DNA from: Chitinophagales bacterium
Lineage (GTDB): Bacteria; Bacteroidota; Bacteroidia; Chitinophagales; Saprospiraceae
Length of the DNA stretch: 64,000 bases
Reading direction: 5' to 3'
NCBI GenBank assembly: GCA_013299105.1
Contig: JAAFJY010000019.1
Span: 62,001-126,000 of the forward strand
Both the position numbers and the translations under genes were made by a program. Positions 8,639 to 16,888 of the stretch are shown here, one piece after another. Positions within the stretch are counted from its first letter, which is position 1. The number at the start of each line of letters is the position of its first letter. The notes beneath the pieces were generated by a model. It saw only the letters and a list, made by a program, of their open reading frames with translations, made no database searches and had not been told where the DNA came from.

Positions 8639-9313
8639 ATGTCCAAATCCATACTCATAACTGGCGCTACTGGCAATTTAGGCCAGGCCGTTGTTAAAAA
8701 ATTCTACTTTGCGGGCTTTCACATCATTGGCATCGACCGCGAAAGGGCAATAATGGGAGGCTATGAAGTCTATCCAGCTGATTTGAACGATGAGGCTAGA
8801 GTCGAGGAATTAATCCAAGCTATATTTGAAGAAACTTATCCACCCCAAGCCGCAATTTTGTTGGTAGGTGGTTATGCGCCAGGGGACTTGCTTGCTACTG
8901 ATGCAAGCTCAATGCAAAAAATGATCCAACTCAATTTTGATACTGCTAACAACATAGTGCAGGCACTTTTGCCCCATTTCGAGGCACAGGGAGGTGGTCA
9001 TTTTGTGTTCATCGGCTCCAAAGCGGTGCTCGAACCCAATGCAGCCTTATACAATGTGGCCTACGCACTATCGAAATCCTTGTTGTTTCAATTGGCCGAG
9101 GTCATCAATGTTTATGGTAAAGGCAAAAATATTCGGGCTACGGTCGTAGTGCCCAGTACAATTGATACACCACCCAATCGCGCTGCCATGCCTGATGCAG
9201 ATTTCAGTAAATGGACTACTGCCGAAGCCATCGCTGACAACATTCATTTTTTATTTACCGATTCAGGCCAACACTTAAGAGGTACGGTGCTAAAGGTTTA
9301 CAATGAAAGCTAA
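8639..9313 (+). CDS. SDR family NAD(P)-dependent oxidoreductase
   Basis: A 224-residue Rossmann enzyme. GATGNLGQAVV at 8-18 is the dinucleotide-binding loop; a Ser in FIGSKAV and the Tyr/Lys pair in YNVAYALSKSLLF are in the positions of the SDR triad, and VVPSTIDTPPNRAAMPDADFSKWTTAEAIA follows the pattern seen in dihydropteridine-reductase-like and general SDRs. The substrate cannot be inferred. The gene has no close partner: the YHS gene is divergent and the next gene is convergent. Confidence 0.8.
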   Translation: MSKSILITGATGNLGQAVVKKFYFAGFHIIGIDRERAIMGGYEVYPADLNDEARVEELIQAIFEETYPPQAAILLVGGYAPGDLLATDASSMQKMIQLNFDTANNIVQALLPHFEAQGGGHFVFIGSKAVLEPNAALYNVAYALSKSLLFQLAEVINVYGKGKNIRATVVVPSTIDTPPNRAAMPDADFSKWTTAEAIADNIHFLFTDSGQHLRGTVLKVYNES

Positions 9314-9373
9314 AAGCCTTAGGCTGGATGGTTTTTCTAAACCACGCCCCAAGGCTGGAGTAATCGTGGAGGG

Positions 9374-10411
9374 TTAACCTAGCTGTTTGTAATTTTCGAG
9401 CCTGATTTTGGCTTCTTCTTCTGTCAGACCTTCGTTTTGCAGGTGTTCACTGATGATTTCAAGGATTTTTTCTTTATTCAAATCAACCAGCAGTTCGATT
9501 TTCTCCAGGGAAAATTCCTGTAAGTCCCAAAGCTTGAGGGTGAAATTGCGTTTTTCTAACTCCACTCCTTGCTCGATACCTTGCTCGATACCTTGCTCGA
9601 TACCTTGCTCGATACCTTGCTCGATACCTTGCTCGATACCTTGCTTGATGCCTTGCGCGAGTCCTTGTCTTTTGACGTCATCCAAAACTGCTTCATATAA
9701 GCCCATAGGTACGTTTGAGTTGTTGATGGTGATCAAATCTTGTTCAAAAATAGCACTAATTTCCGAATTTTTAAAGGGGGTGTACAAACGAATGAACTCA
9801 ATGATCAAATTTGCCTTCTCTGCTGGAATATTGCGAGCCTTGAGCCGCTTCACCAGATCGAGTTTCATCCTGTAAAGGGTTTGTTCATTCTTAGGGCGTC
9901 TCAATTGCATCCAAACCGCTTCCATTACCGCAGCAAAAGGGTTTGGGTTCTTTGCCAATTCTTCTCGTGGATGGTCCAGCAGAATATAGGCATTGAACCA
10001 GTAGGTGATTTTCGAGCCAAAAAACTCCTCTTCGTACTTGACAAAATGAAATTTTCGGTTGCTGTTGGTGTAAATCGCCAAGCCAGTGACCGGACGTTTG
10101 TACTTGTCGCGTATCCGATAAGTGCCTTCAAACATCCGAACGTCGAACGAATGATCATCGTATCCTTGGGCTTCCACATAATTAAGAAACCACAGTTCAA
10201 GGCCATTTTTGAGCCAACATTTGATCAGCTTGTCGGCGCGTCGGTTGGAGCCTTCGTTATCGGCCAAGAGTTTTTCCAGCTCCGTGTCCAAAAATTCGGG
10301 CTTGCGTGAAAAATCAATCTGGTCCACAAAATCAGGAAAGAAAAAGGCCATAAAATCTTCAACCAGGCTTTCGATGATGCCTTTCCACAGGACGTCTTTT
10401 GAGACTTGCAT
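9374..10411 (-). CDS. Rpn-like PD-(D/E)XK nuclease family protein with GIEQ repeat
   Basis: A 345-residue protein of the group annotated as Rpn-type recombination-promoting nuclease/putative transposase. The N-terminal third has the family fold signature: a region RRADKLIKCWLKNGLELWFLN followed by VEAQGYDD (the E-x-Q strand) and the FEGTYRIRDKYKRPVTGLAIYT block. Residues about 250-280 are a tandem GIEQ repeat (six exact units plus degenerate flanks), followed by a charged helical tail rich in Glu and Leu. In related Rpn proteins the C-terminal region is variable and repeat-bearing. The gene stands alone; a small inverted-repeat element lies just before its start. Confidence 0.75.
   Translation of the reverse strand: MQVSKDVLWKGIIESLVEDFMAFFFPDFVDQIDFSRKPEFLDTELEKLLADNEGSNRRADKLIKCWLKNGLELWFLNYVEAQGYDDHSFDVRMFEGTYRIRDKYKRPVTGLAIYTNSNRKFHFVKYEEEFFGSKITYWFNAYILLDHPREELAKNPNPFAAVMEAVWMQLRRPKNEQTLYRMKLDLVKRLKARNIPAEKANLIIEFIRLYTPFKNSEISAIFEQDLITINNSNVPMGLYEAVLDDVKRQGLAQGIKQGIEQGIEQGIEQGIEQGIEQGIEQGVELEKRNFTLKLWDLQEFSLEKIELLVDLNKEKILEIISEHLQNEGLTEEEAKIRLENYKQLG
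9567..9662 (-). repeat. 12-bp tandem array in the Rpn-like gene
   Basis: CCTTGCTCGATA is repeated six times without change from 9567 to 9638 and twice more with changes to 9662. On the coding strand each unit encodes GIEQ. Twelve is a multiple of three, so the reading frame survives gain or loss of units. Confidence 0.95.
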
Positions 10412-10443
10412 TTAGGGCGTGTTTAGGCGTGTTAATTGTCTAA

Positions 10444-10519
10444 GTAAAAGTTTAGGCCAACATATCCGAGACAAAAACGAAGGTTTGTTAATCGAAATGA
10501 GCTTGACCTAAACTTTTAC
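10444..10519. repeat. 76-bp inverted-repeat element (family C)
   Basis: GTAAAAGTTTAGGCCAA (10444-10460) and TTGACCTAAACTTTTAC (10503-10519) are inverted copies matching at 16 of 17 bases around a 42-base centre. The left end recurs at 21496. It lies between the Rpn-like gene start and the end of the first lipoprotein gene. Confidence 0.65.
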
Positions 10520-10530
10520 GATTTTAGCGA

Positions 10531-11073
10531 TTACTCCTTTTTACATTCCTCGTATTCAAATTGAGCAGCTCCAACTTCAATCGAGAAATTTATGATACAG
10601 TGGTAACTATCTGAAGTGCTTAAGATACACCCATAAAAGCCCAAAAAAGCCGCATTGATTGACGCATTGTAATTGTCTTCACAAGGATCTTCAATCACCC
10701 CTTCGCTATTGTTTCGCCAACCATTGCGAAGAAACTGATCCAAATCAGATCTAGGTATCAGCGTTGACAATTCCTTGATTTGGTCCGCAATTTTTTCTAC
10801 CAGACCAAACCAAGCCTCGCCTTTTACACTCATCCCGGGCAGGTCGCCAGGCAATGCATTGACCTCTGGATTGTTGTGTTTAAAAGCCTTCAGTTTGTGC
10901 AGGTCATCGGTGCTTAACTGCTTGCTGCTTTGGGTCAAGGTGGCCAGATTGCTGGCCAATTCTTGCTTTTTGCTTTCAACAATTTGTGATTGATCAAGGA
11001 TGTCGCTGTCATTTTTTTCGCAAGCGAATCCAATGCCTGCCAAAAGCAGCAGAGCCAAAAAAATACGTTTCAT
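10531..11073 (-). CDS. Four-cysteine lipoprotein, paralogue 1
   Basis: A 180-residue predicted lipoprotein (signal to Cys18, MKRIFLALLLLAGIGFAC). The middle part (35-130) looks helical, with the blocks LSTDDLHKLKAFKHNNPEVNALPGDLPGMS and LVEKIADQIKELSTLIPRSDLDQFLRNGWR. The C-terminus carries DPC followed by 17 residues, Cys, 9 residues, Cys, 17 residues, Cys. The same spacing recurs in the two genes behind it, although the intervening residues differ widely. I do not recognise the family. It is the last of three tandem paralogues transcribed in the same direction. Confidence 0.75.
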   Translation of the reverse strand: MKRIFLALLLLAGIGFACEKNDSDILDQSQIVESKKQELASNLATLTQSSKQLSTDDLHKLKAFKHNNPEVNALPGDLPGMSVKGEAWFGLVEKIADQIKELSTLIPRSDLDQFLRNGWRNNSEGVIEDPCEDNYNASINAAFLGFYGCILSTSDSYHCIINFSIEVGAAQFEYEECKKE

Positions 11074-11207
11074 AGCTTTGAAAATTTTGAAAAATGATTA
11101 AAAATGAACTTTCCTTATCCAGGGTTAGTGGGCTCCCCATTGCTTTATTGTACCTCGTACAAGTTGTCTAAAGCATGCCCAAACAAGGTGTTTTATTGCT
11201 TGCGCTA

Positions 11208-11744
11208 TTATTGCCCCATACAGCTATAGTAGTCATCGCACGCTGCAATAAGGCTTGAAAGATAGGTATCAAGACAATTGGAACCTGATGTATTTGCGCA
11301 GATTATGTAATCCAAGTGTGCCACTACAACCATATTATTGTAGATTGTTTTACAGGGATCACTAATCAGTTGGTCTCCTGTTGTTCGCAAGTTGTTGTTG
11401 ACCAATTGATCTAGTTCAGCCTTGGGGACGAGTACTGACAACTCCTTGATTTGCTGGGCAATGGTCTCCACCAGGCCAAACCACTCTTGGCCATCAGTGC
11501 TCATTCCGAGCAAGTCGCCAGGCAATGCATTCACTTCTGGATTGCTGTGTTTGAAAGCTTTCAGTTTGTGCAGATCATCAGCATTGAGTTGACTGTTACC
11601 TTGGATCAAAGAGACCAGGTTAGTAGCCAAATCTTGCTTCCTGCTTTCAACAATTTGCGCTTGATCGAGGATCTCGCTGTCATTTTTTTCGCAAGCGAAT
11701 CCAATGCCTGCCAGTAGCAGCAGAGCCAAAAAAATACGTTTCAT
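11208..11744 (-). CDS. Four-cysteine lipoprotein, paralogue 2
   Basis: A 178-residue predicted lipoprotein, nearly identical to paralogue 1 over the signal and the first 100 residues (only scattered changes such as SKQLSTDD versus NSQLNADD) and quite different after that. The C-terminal cysteines are spaced C-x17-C-x7-C-x17-C, with one further Cys inside the last helix. The contrast between a conserved N-terminal half and a diverged C-terminal half suggests recent duplication with diversification or gene conversion of the 5' half. Function unknown; probably attached to a membrane by its lipid. Confidence 0.75.
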   Translation of the reverse strand: MKRIFLALLLLAGIGFACEKNDSEILDQAQIVESRKQDLATNLVSLIQGNSQLNADDLHKLKAFKHSNPEVNALPGDLLGMSTDGQEWFGLVETIAQQIKELSVLVPKAELDQLVNNNLRTTGDQLISDPCKTIYNNMVVVAHLDYIICANTSGSNCLDTYLSSLIAACDDYYSCMGQ

Positions 11745-11912
11745 AGCTTTAAAAATTTACAAAATTCTACTGAAATATTTGAAGGGCTTCAGCATACCCA
11801 AACTTGGTGTGAAAGTGCGTAAAAAAAGGCACCTATTCTGGTCTTTAACGAAGTGCTTCGCTCCAACCTGTCCGAAACTTTCGGTGTTAAAATTTCACTC
11901 GGTGTTGAAATT

Positions 11913-12452
11913 TCACCCTGCCACACAAATCTGGTAATCGTATAATGCCATTGACAATGACCTTTCGTAGTACAAAAAGCACCTGGGGCGATTGTTATAC
12001 TGGCACGACTCGTAGGCTGCATTTGCCCAGTCGACCGCTTGGTAAAAAATTTGCTCACAATCATCCGGTGGTGGCACCACACCATTGTACAGGTACAGCC
12101 GCCAGCCATTGTCCATAAAATCCTTCATCGCTGCGGGTTCAAGGTGTTGACGCAAGGTTTGGATTTGGGCGTTAAGGTCTTTAATCGCCTGGTCCAAACC
12201 ACGCAGGCCCTTACTTGAGCGGTAAAAAGTGTTGGAAAAAGTCGCTTCTTCGGAATCCTTGAGCGTTTTCAATTTGGCCAGGTCATCTGCATTCAGGTCA
12301 TGGCTGAGTTCGAGCAGGCCGACAAAACCTTGTGCCAAGGCTCGTTTTTGCTGTTCCAGATCGGGCGGTTCATCTAGTAAAGTCTCTTCTTCTTTTTCAC
12401 ATGCGAATGCAAGTCCTGCCAGCAGCAGGAAACCCAAAATGATGCGTTTCAT
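11913..12452 (-). CDS. Four-cysteine lipoprotein, paralogue 3
   Basis: A 179-residue predicted lipoprotein and the most diverged of the three (MKRIILGFLLLAGLAFAC, then acidic EKEEETLLDEPPD). The helical centre keeps LNADDLAKLKTLKDSEE and a basic/acidic linker before DNGWRLYLYNG. The C-terminal pattern is C-x17-C-x7-C-x17-C with unrelated sequence between the cysteines. It is the first gene of the tandem set and its upstream gap probably holds the promoter. All three genes share the start context AGCTATGAAACG. Confidence 0.72.
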   Translation of the reverse strand: MKRIILGFLLLAGLAFACEKEEETLLDEPPDLEQQKRALAQGFVGLLELSHDLNADDLAKLKTLKDSEEATFSNTFYRSSKGLRGLDQAIKDLNAQIQTLRQHLEPAAMKDFMDNGWRLYLYNGVVPPPDDCEQIFYQAVDWANAAYESCQYNNRPRCFLYYERSLSMALYDYQICVAG

Positions 12453-12807
12453 AGCTTTGTTGTTTTGTAAAAATTTTGGTAAAAATCAGTTGCAGCGCTT
12501 TCTCTTTGCTGCTTGATGATACAAAGTTGGAGAGATTCGCATTCAAAGTCCAGGCGAAAAAACGACCAAATGACCACCCCTGATTTTGGCGATTAGGAAA
12601 TTGAGACTGCCCATACCCATTTTATGCAGCACAAATTCAGCTCTGTCACAATTCTCAAACACCACCATTCGTCCACAAATCGGCTCTACTCAGCAACATT
12701 TTTTCCATTTCCCTGAACCTTCATTGATTAGCTACATTTAAATCCGTAAGTTGCACAAGTTTACGTCTTAACCACCCCTCCTAGTTTTGGAGGAAATACC
12801 TACCTAT
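12453..12807. other. Divergent gap between lipoproteins and the molybdenum enzyme
   Basis: 355 bases without a supported gene. It must hold the promoters of the lipoprotein set (minus) and the hydroxylase (plus). TACATTTA near 12734 is a variant -7 box, not a good match. GGAGG at 12789-12793 is the ribosome site of the iron-sulfur subunit. Confidence 0.4.
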
Positions 12808-13266
12808 ATGGCACAATATTCCCTTAAAGTCAACGGCAAAACCTTTAAGGTAGAAGCCGATCCGCAAATGCCCCTGCTCTGGGTCTTGCGTGACAACTTG
12901 GGCCTCACGGGCTCCAAATACGGCTGCGGCATTGGCCAATGTGGTGCCTGCACCGTACACATCAACGGCGAGCCAATGCGCTCTTGTTCGCTGCCCATCG
13001 ACGGTGTAGGCAAGGCCAAAATCACCACCATCGAGGGCCTTTCTACCGATGGCAGCCACCCCGTGCAAAAAGCCTGGGAAAGCGTGGACGTGCCCCAATG
13101 CGGGTACTGCCAAGCGGGCCAGATCATGACCGCCGCCGCCCTGCTCAAGAAAAATCCCAAGCCCAGCGATACCGACATCGACTCGGCAATGGCAGGCAAC
13201 ATCTGCCGCTGCGGCACTTACAACCGCATCCGCGAAGCCATTCACCAAGCCGCCCAAAAATCCTGA
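12808..13266 (+). CDS. [2Fe-2S] subunit of a molybdenum hydroxylase (IorA-like)
   Basis: A 152-residue iron-sulfur subunit of the xanthine oxidase family, type isoquinoline 1-oxidoreductase/aldehyde dehydrogenase small chain. The plant-type cluster ligands are in [16 protein letters not shown] and the second cluster in [18 protein letters not shown] and [16 protein letters not shown], all intact. It passes electrons from the Mo centre of the large subunit encoded 5 bases downstream. The ATG at 12808 follows a good GGAGG; the in-frame TTG at 12787 would place the ribosome site inside the gene. There is no FAD subunit, as is usual for this two-gene type. Confidence 0.92.
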   Translation: MAQYSLKVNGKTFKVEADPQMPLLWVLRDNLGLTGSKYGCGIGQCGACTVHINGEPMRSCSLPIDGVGKAKITTIEGLSTDGSHPVQKAWESVDVPQCGYCQAGQIMTAAALLKKNPKPSDTDIDSAMAGNICRCGTYNRIREAIHQAAQKS

Positions 13267-13271
13267 AAGCC

Positions 13272-15401
13272 ATGAAAAACGAAATTTTGAACGTGGATCG
13301 CCGCCAATTTCTCAGGGTATCCGCTACCCTGAGTGGGGGCATGGTTTTGGGTTTTAACCTGGCCGCCAAAGGTGCCGAGGGTGCCGAATTAGCCGCCGAA
13401 AACACCCTCAACGCTTACATCAAAATCAGCGCCGACAACGTCATCACCATTTTTGCACCCAACCCCGAATCGGGTCAAAACGTAAAAACCTCGCTGCCCA
13501 TGCTGGTCGCCGAGGAATTGGAATGCGACTGGAACAAACTGGTGGTTGAGCAAGCGGGCCTCGACTCCGTGAAATACACCCGTCAGGTGGCCGGGGGCAG
13601 CGGCTCGATACCGAGCAGTTGGAAGCCCTTCCGCACCGCCGGGGCCACCGCCCGCGAAATGCTGATCAAGGCCGCTGCCAAGCGTTGGAACGTGGACGCC
13701 AGCACCTGCAAGGCCAGCATGGGTAAGGTTGAACACGCCGCCTCGAAGCGCAGCTCCACCTACGGCGAACTCGCCGCCGAAGCCGCTACCCTGGAAGTGC
13801 CCAAGGACGTGAAACTCAAAGAAGCCAAGGATTTCAAGATCATCGGCAAGTCTTTGACCAACGTGGATACCCGCAAAATCATCACGGGCAAAGCCGAATT
13901 TGGCATGGATTTCCGCCGCCCCGGCATGTTGTTTGCAGTGGTGGCGCGTCCGCCTGCTTTTGGCAAAAAAATCAAGTCGGTGGACGACAGCCGGGCCAAA
14001 AAGAAACCCGGTGTGCAGCAAGTCATCCAGTTTGGCGACAAAGTAGCCGTTTTGGCCACCAGTACCTGGGCTGCCTTGCAAGGTCGTGAAGCCTTGCGCA
14101 TTGAATACACCGATGATGGTAAGCTCGAAAGCACAGCCGACCACAACCAGCGCATGAAAGAAATGCTGGGCAAAACTGTGGAAAAACCCCAGCGCAAAGA
14201 CGGCGACATCAACCCCGCCTTCGCCAGCGCGGCCAAGGTGTTGGAGATGACTTTCGAGTGCCCCTTCCTGCCACACGCGCCGATGGAGCCGATGAACTTC
14301 TTCGCCCACGTGACCGCCGACAAAGCCGAATTGATCGGTCCTACCCAGAACCCCACGCCTGCCCGCAAGCAGGTATCCGACCTTTTGGGCATCCCTGAAA
14401 GCAATATTTCGGTGATGATGACCCGCATGGGTGGTGGTTTTGGTCGCCGCTTGAACGCCGACTTCGTGCGCGAGGCCGCCGAAATTTCCAAGCTGGCCAA
14501 AGCGCCTGTACAAGTGGTCTGGACCCGCGAAGACGACATGACGGGGGGCATTTACCGCCCGGCTTGCCAATACACTTACCGCGCCGCACTCGATGCCCAA
14601 GGCAAAATCACGGCCTTTCACCTGCGTGGCGTGGGGCTGAATGTAGGCAACCCCACCCGCGAGCACAATTTCCCGGCGGGAGCAGTGGCCAATTACCTGG
14701 CCGAGGGCCACAACCTGGAATCGAAAGTGACCACTGGCCCCTGGCGTGCGCCAGTACACAACTTCCTGGCTTTTGCGGAGCAGAGTTTCCTGGATGAAAT
14801 CGCCAATGCGACGGGCAAAGACCCCGTAAAATTGCGCCTCGAACTGCTGGAGCAAGCCAAAGCCGCTCCGGTAGGTGATGTGCGTTACAACGTGGACCGC
14901 TTCAAAGCCACGGTGGAACTGGCGGCTCAAAAAGCCAATTGGGGCAAGGCTCCGAGTGGCATTTTCCAGGGTTTCAGCTCTTACTTCTCCTTCAATACTT
15001 ATGTGGCGCAGGTGGTCGAAATCAAAATGGAGGACGGCCAGCCCAAAATTCACCGCGTAGTATGCGCCGTGGACTGCGGGGTAGTGATCAACCCCAAAGC
15101 GGCCTTCAACCAAATCGAAGGCGGCATCGTGGACGGCATCGGCCACGCCATGTACGGCAACCTGAGTTTCACCGACGGCGCGCCCGAGCAAAGCAATTTC
15201 GACAGCTACCGCCTGATCAAAATGGCCGATACCCCCAAAGTGGAGGTTTATTTTGTGGAAAATGGCCTGGATCCAACTGGCTTAGGCGAGCCTACTTTGC
15301 CTCCAGTCTCAGCGGCTTTTGGCAACGCGGTGTTCAAGGCTACGGGTACAAGGTTGAAGAAACAGCCTTTTGTGATTGAGGGGAAGAAGATTATTGGTTG
15401 A
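13272..15401 (+). CDS. Molybdopterin-binding hydroxylase subunit with Tat signal (IorB-like)
   Basis: A 709-residue molybdenum cofactor-binding subunit. It begins MKNEILNVDRRQFLRVSATLSGG, a twin-arginine signal, so the folded enzyme should act in the periplasm together with the small subunit. Two repeated substrate/cofactor domains follow; MTRMGGGFGRRLNADF and GLGEPTLPPVSAAFGNAVF are the Mo-pterin and catalytic-Glu regions of the IorB/CoxL family. The longer frame opening at 12939 overlaps the small subunit out of frame, so the ATG at 13272 is the start. The substrate (aldehyde or N-heterocycle) cannot be told. The strand is G+C-rich with unusually long open shadow frames, reflecting strong codon bias. 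Confidence 0.92.
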   Translation: MKNEILNVDRRQFLRVSATLSGGMVLGFNLAAKGAEGAELAAENTLNAYIKISADNVITIFAPNPESGQNVKTSLPMLVAEELECDWNKLVVEQAGLDSVKYTRQVAGGSGSIPSSWKPFRTAGATAREMLIKAAAKRWNVDASTCKASMGKVEHAASKRSSTYGELAAEAATLEVPKDVKLKEAKDFKIIGKSLTNVDTRKIITGKAEFGMDFRRPGMLFAVVARPPAFGKKIKSVDDSRAKKKPGVQQVIQFGDKVAVLATSTWAALQGREALRIEYTDDGKLESTADHNQRMKEMLGKTVEKPQRKDGDINPAFASAAKVLEMTFECPFLPHAPMEPMNFFAHVTADKAELIGPTQNPTPARKQVSDLLGIPESNISVMMTRMGGGFGRRLNADFVREAAEISKLAKAPVQVVWTREDDMTGGIYRPACQYTYRAALDAQGKITAFHLRGVGLNVGNPTREHNFPAGAVANYLAEGHNLESKVTTGPWRAPVHNFLAFAEQSFLDEIANATGKDPVKLRLELLEQAKAAPVGDVRYNVDRFKATVELAAQKANWGKAPSGIFQGFSSYFSFNTYVAQVVEIKMEDGQPKIHRVVCAVDCGVVINPKAAFNQIEGGIVDGIGHAMYGNLSFTDGAPEQSNFDSYRLIKMADTPKVEVYFVENGLDPTGLGEPTLPPVSAAFGNAVFKATGTRLKKQPFVIEGKKIIG

Positions 15402-15427
15402 TGATTTATTAAAAACAATTTGATATT

Positions 15428-15463
15428 GGCCCCTGGTGATTTGGTTGCTGGGGGCTTTTTTTG
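15428..15463 (+). terminator. Terminator of the molybdenum hydroxylase operon
   Basis: GGCCCC (15428-15433) pairs with GGGGGC-type sequence at 15450-15455, followed directly by seven T. Confidence 0.65.
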
Positions 15464-15545
15464 TTTTAGGGTTTATTGAGACGAGTAGTCAACACAGTAA
15501 AAAACCAGCTTTAAATTGAAGGGTAGGAAATAGTTATTGATCGTT

Positions 15546-15694
15546 TCATTCTTCAATTTCGTCGATTAGACTTGCGCTTAACAGCGATATCCCGAATATT
15601 TGAATCAATTCATAACCAAATTTCATTTCTATGTCATTAGATGTATAAAGCCGTTGACCTAAAAATGTGAGTACAACAAGCTCGGCAAGTGAGT
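15546..15694 (-). pseudogene. Possible truncated gene fragment
   Basis: On the minus strand a frame without any start codon at its head reads LYNSLAELVVLTFLGQRLY, then TSNDIEMKFGYELIQIFGIS and ends SLIDEIEE before a TGA. The composition is that of a folded helical protein, but the frame is preceded by a stop and only an internal ATG exists. It may be the 3' end of a decayed gene, or chance. I do not recognise the family. Confidence 0.25.
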
Positions 15695-15947
15695 TGTATA
15701 AACACCGTCAGCGGCATCAGTCGGAAGCGCTCTAACTTTCGCGAAAACAATACTGGAGCAGGTTTTTTGATCCCTTGATTCAAAAACGTGAGCTATAACA
15801 CGTCACCAAAAAAGCCAGGGTGGTACGTTCATCCTGCGGCATCACATTCAATCATCTGCCAGATGTTGCGTGTGAGGGTCGGGAATTCCTGTCTGATGCT
15901 TGTTTTAGCATTGATTCACAGCAATACATCGGCCATATTCTTGAGAT

Positions 15948-16139
15948 ATGCGCCTTTCAAAATCGGAACAAAAAAGTTCCAAGACATCAAAAAAGACCAA
16001 TCATTCAAAAAGGAAAAATTCAAACCCCAAGCATTTGACTCCCAAAGAAAGGGAAGAGCTTTTGAGGGAGAGAATCAAACTTGCACTTCTAGCTGCAAGT
16101 TCATTCTGGCCTATCATTAAGGATATCCTGGGTCTCTAA
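15948..16139 (+). CDS. Small basic hypothetical protein
   Basis: A 63-residue frame: a strongly basic, Ser/Lys/Asn-rich N-terminal half (1-31), then a helical half beginning TPKEREELLRERIKLALLAA and ending FWPIIKDILGL, which would be amphipathic to hydrophobic. A terminator-like hairpin starts six bases after the stop, which favours a real transcript. Against it: no clear ribosome site, an overlapping frame of similar length, and a terminator that may instead belong to the convergent osmC-type gene. Function unknown. Confidence 0.4.
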   Translation: MRLSKSEQKSSKTSKKTNHSKRKNSNPKHLTPKEREELLRERIKLALLAASSFWPIIKDILGL

Positions 16140-16144
16140 TCGAA

Positions 16145-16177
16145 AAAGAGAGGCCCGGCAAATTTGGGTCTCTCTTT
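16145..16177. terminator. Bidirectional hairpin between the small frame and the OsmC gene
   Basis: AAAGAGAGGCCC (16145-16156) pairs with GGGTCTCTCTTT (16166-16177) with one G-T pair. The T tract is better on the minus strand, so its main role may be to end the OsmC-family transcript. Confidence 0.65.
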
Positions 16178-16279
16178 ACTTACTCTTCTTAGTCAAACTT
16201 TCCACATCCGCCAAATCAATCATCCTGCCGCTTGCTTGACTTGTCCTAAAATAGCTTTACAAAAAAACAGCTCCAGCCC

Positions 16280-16753
16280 TCACTCCACTTCCACCACTCC
16301 CTCATGCCAAACCGAAAAATTGCAGGAATTGGCAATGAAACAAAGCTGGTTGGCTTTGGCGTGCAGCGATTGGGCCATTTCGATCATACTGGGATCTGCT
16401 ACTTTTACTTTGGGGTGTAGCGTCACTTCTTTGAACCTGCCACCCCCTTCGCCGCCCTCAATCATGGTGCCTTCGGCTTCGTCGCGGTAATCTAGTACCA
16501 CTACATTATTCACCGCACAAAGGTGCAGGTACCACAACATGTGGCAGGAAGAGAGTGAGGCTACAAGGAGTTCCTCAGGGTTGTAGCGACTGGGATCTCC
16601 TCGGAAAGAAGGGTCGGATGAGCCTAAAATTTCGTGGGCTTTTTGGGCAACGCTTAGAGTATGGTTGCGGGTATAAGCGGCATAATGACTAGTGCCGGAG
16701 CCAAGGTTTCCAGTCCACTCGGTATGGGTGCGGTAGTGGTGTTCTTTGTGCAT
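16280..16753 (-). CDS. OsmC family peroxide-detoxifying protein
   Basis: A 157-residue protein of the OsmC/Ohr superfamily, thiol peroxidases that reduce organic hydroperoxides. The two conserved cysteines are present: one in LSSCHMLWYLHLCA and one in LCFIANSCNFSV. The beginning HYRTHTEWTGNLGSGTSHY and the GDPSRYNPEELLVASL block are standard. It resembles the OsmC branch more than Ohr. It stands alone, divergent from the acyltransferase pair. Confidence 0.88.
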   Translation of the reverse strand: MHKEHHYRTHTEWTGNLGSGTSHYAAYTRNHTLSVAQKAHEILGSSDPSFRGDPSRYNPEELLVASLSSCHMLWYLHLCAVNNVVVLDYRDEAEGTMIEGGEGGGRFKEVTLHPKVKVADPSMIEMAQSLHAKANQLCFIANSCNFSVWHEGVVEVE

Positions 16754-16781
16754 AAGCTTAATTGTTTGTGGGGAAAATAGG

Positions 16782-16839
16782 CAAAGAATCTTGGAAAAGC
16801 TTCGTTTTTTACTAAAATGTGAACGCGGTAAACACTTAC
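16782..16839 (+). repeat. Partial copy of family C repeat
   Basis: GGAAAAGCTTCGTTTTTTAC and TAAAATGTGAACG match, at about four bases in five, the right half of the element at 21496-21658 (GGAAAAGCGGCCTTTTTGGAC, TGAAATGTGAACG). It sits in the short gap between divergent genes, where it probably overlaps their promoters. Confidence 0.45.
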
Positions 16840-16888
16840 TTTTCTATCTTCACGCCGTTGGGCTAATTTGCTGGCCCTGGTTATATGT

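Larger units (their letters stand above)
15402..15947. other. Low-coding gap with a probable gene remnant
   Basis: 546 bases. The terminator of the hydroxylase operon lies at 15428-15463. The rest has lower G+C than the flanks, no full gene on either strand, and one protein-like fragment on the minus strand (15546-15694). The stretch looks like eroded accessory DNA. Confidence 0.5.

Noticed and set aside
9374-10411. Active transposase of an insertion sequence
   Set aside because: The family name includes 'putative transposase', but there are no terminal inverted repeats bounding the gene; the nearby 76-bp element lies on one side only.
12939-13271. Long open frame that would extend the molybdopterin subunit upstream
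   Set aside because: It overlaps the iron-sulfur subunit in another frame; the ATG at 13272 gives a proper twin-arginine signal.
13760-14551. 263-codon minus-strand frame
   Set aside because: Shadow of the same gene; Ser/Ala/Pro-rich without family features.
13389-15191. 600-codon open frame on the minus strand within the molybdopterin subunit gene
   Set aside because: His/Gly/Phe/Val-rich composition and exact antisense position mark it as a shadow of a strongly biased gene; no recognisable domain.
15788-16120. 110-codon frame overlapping the small basic protein
   Set aside because: Uneven composition, no ribosome site, and it ends without a terminator; the 63-codon frame fits better.
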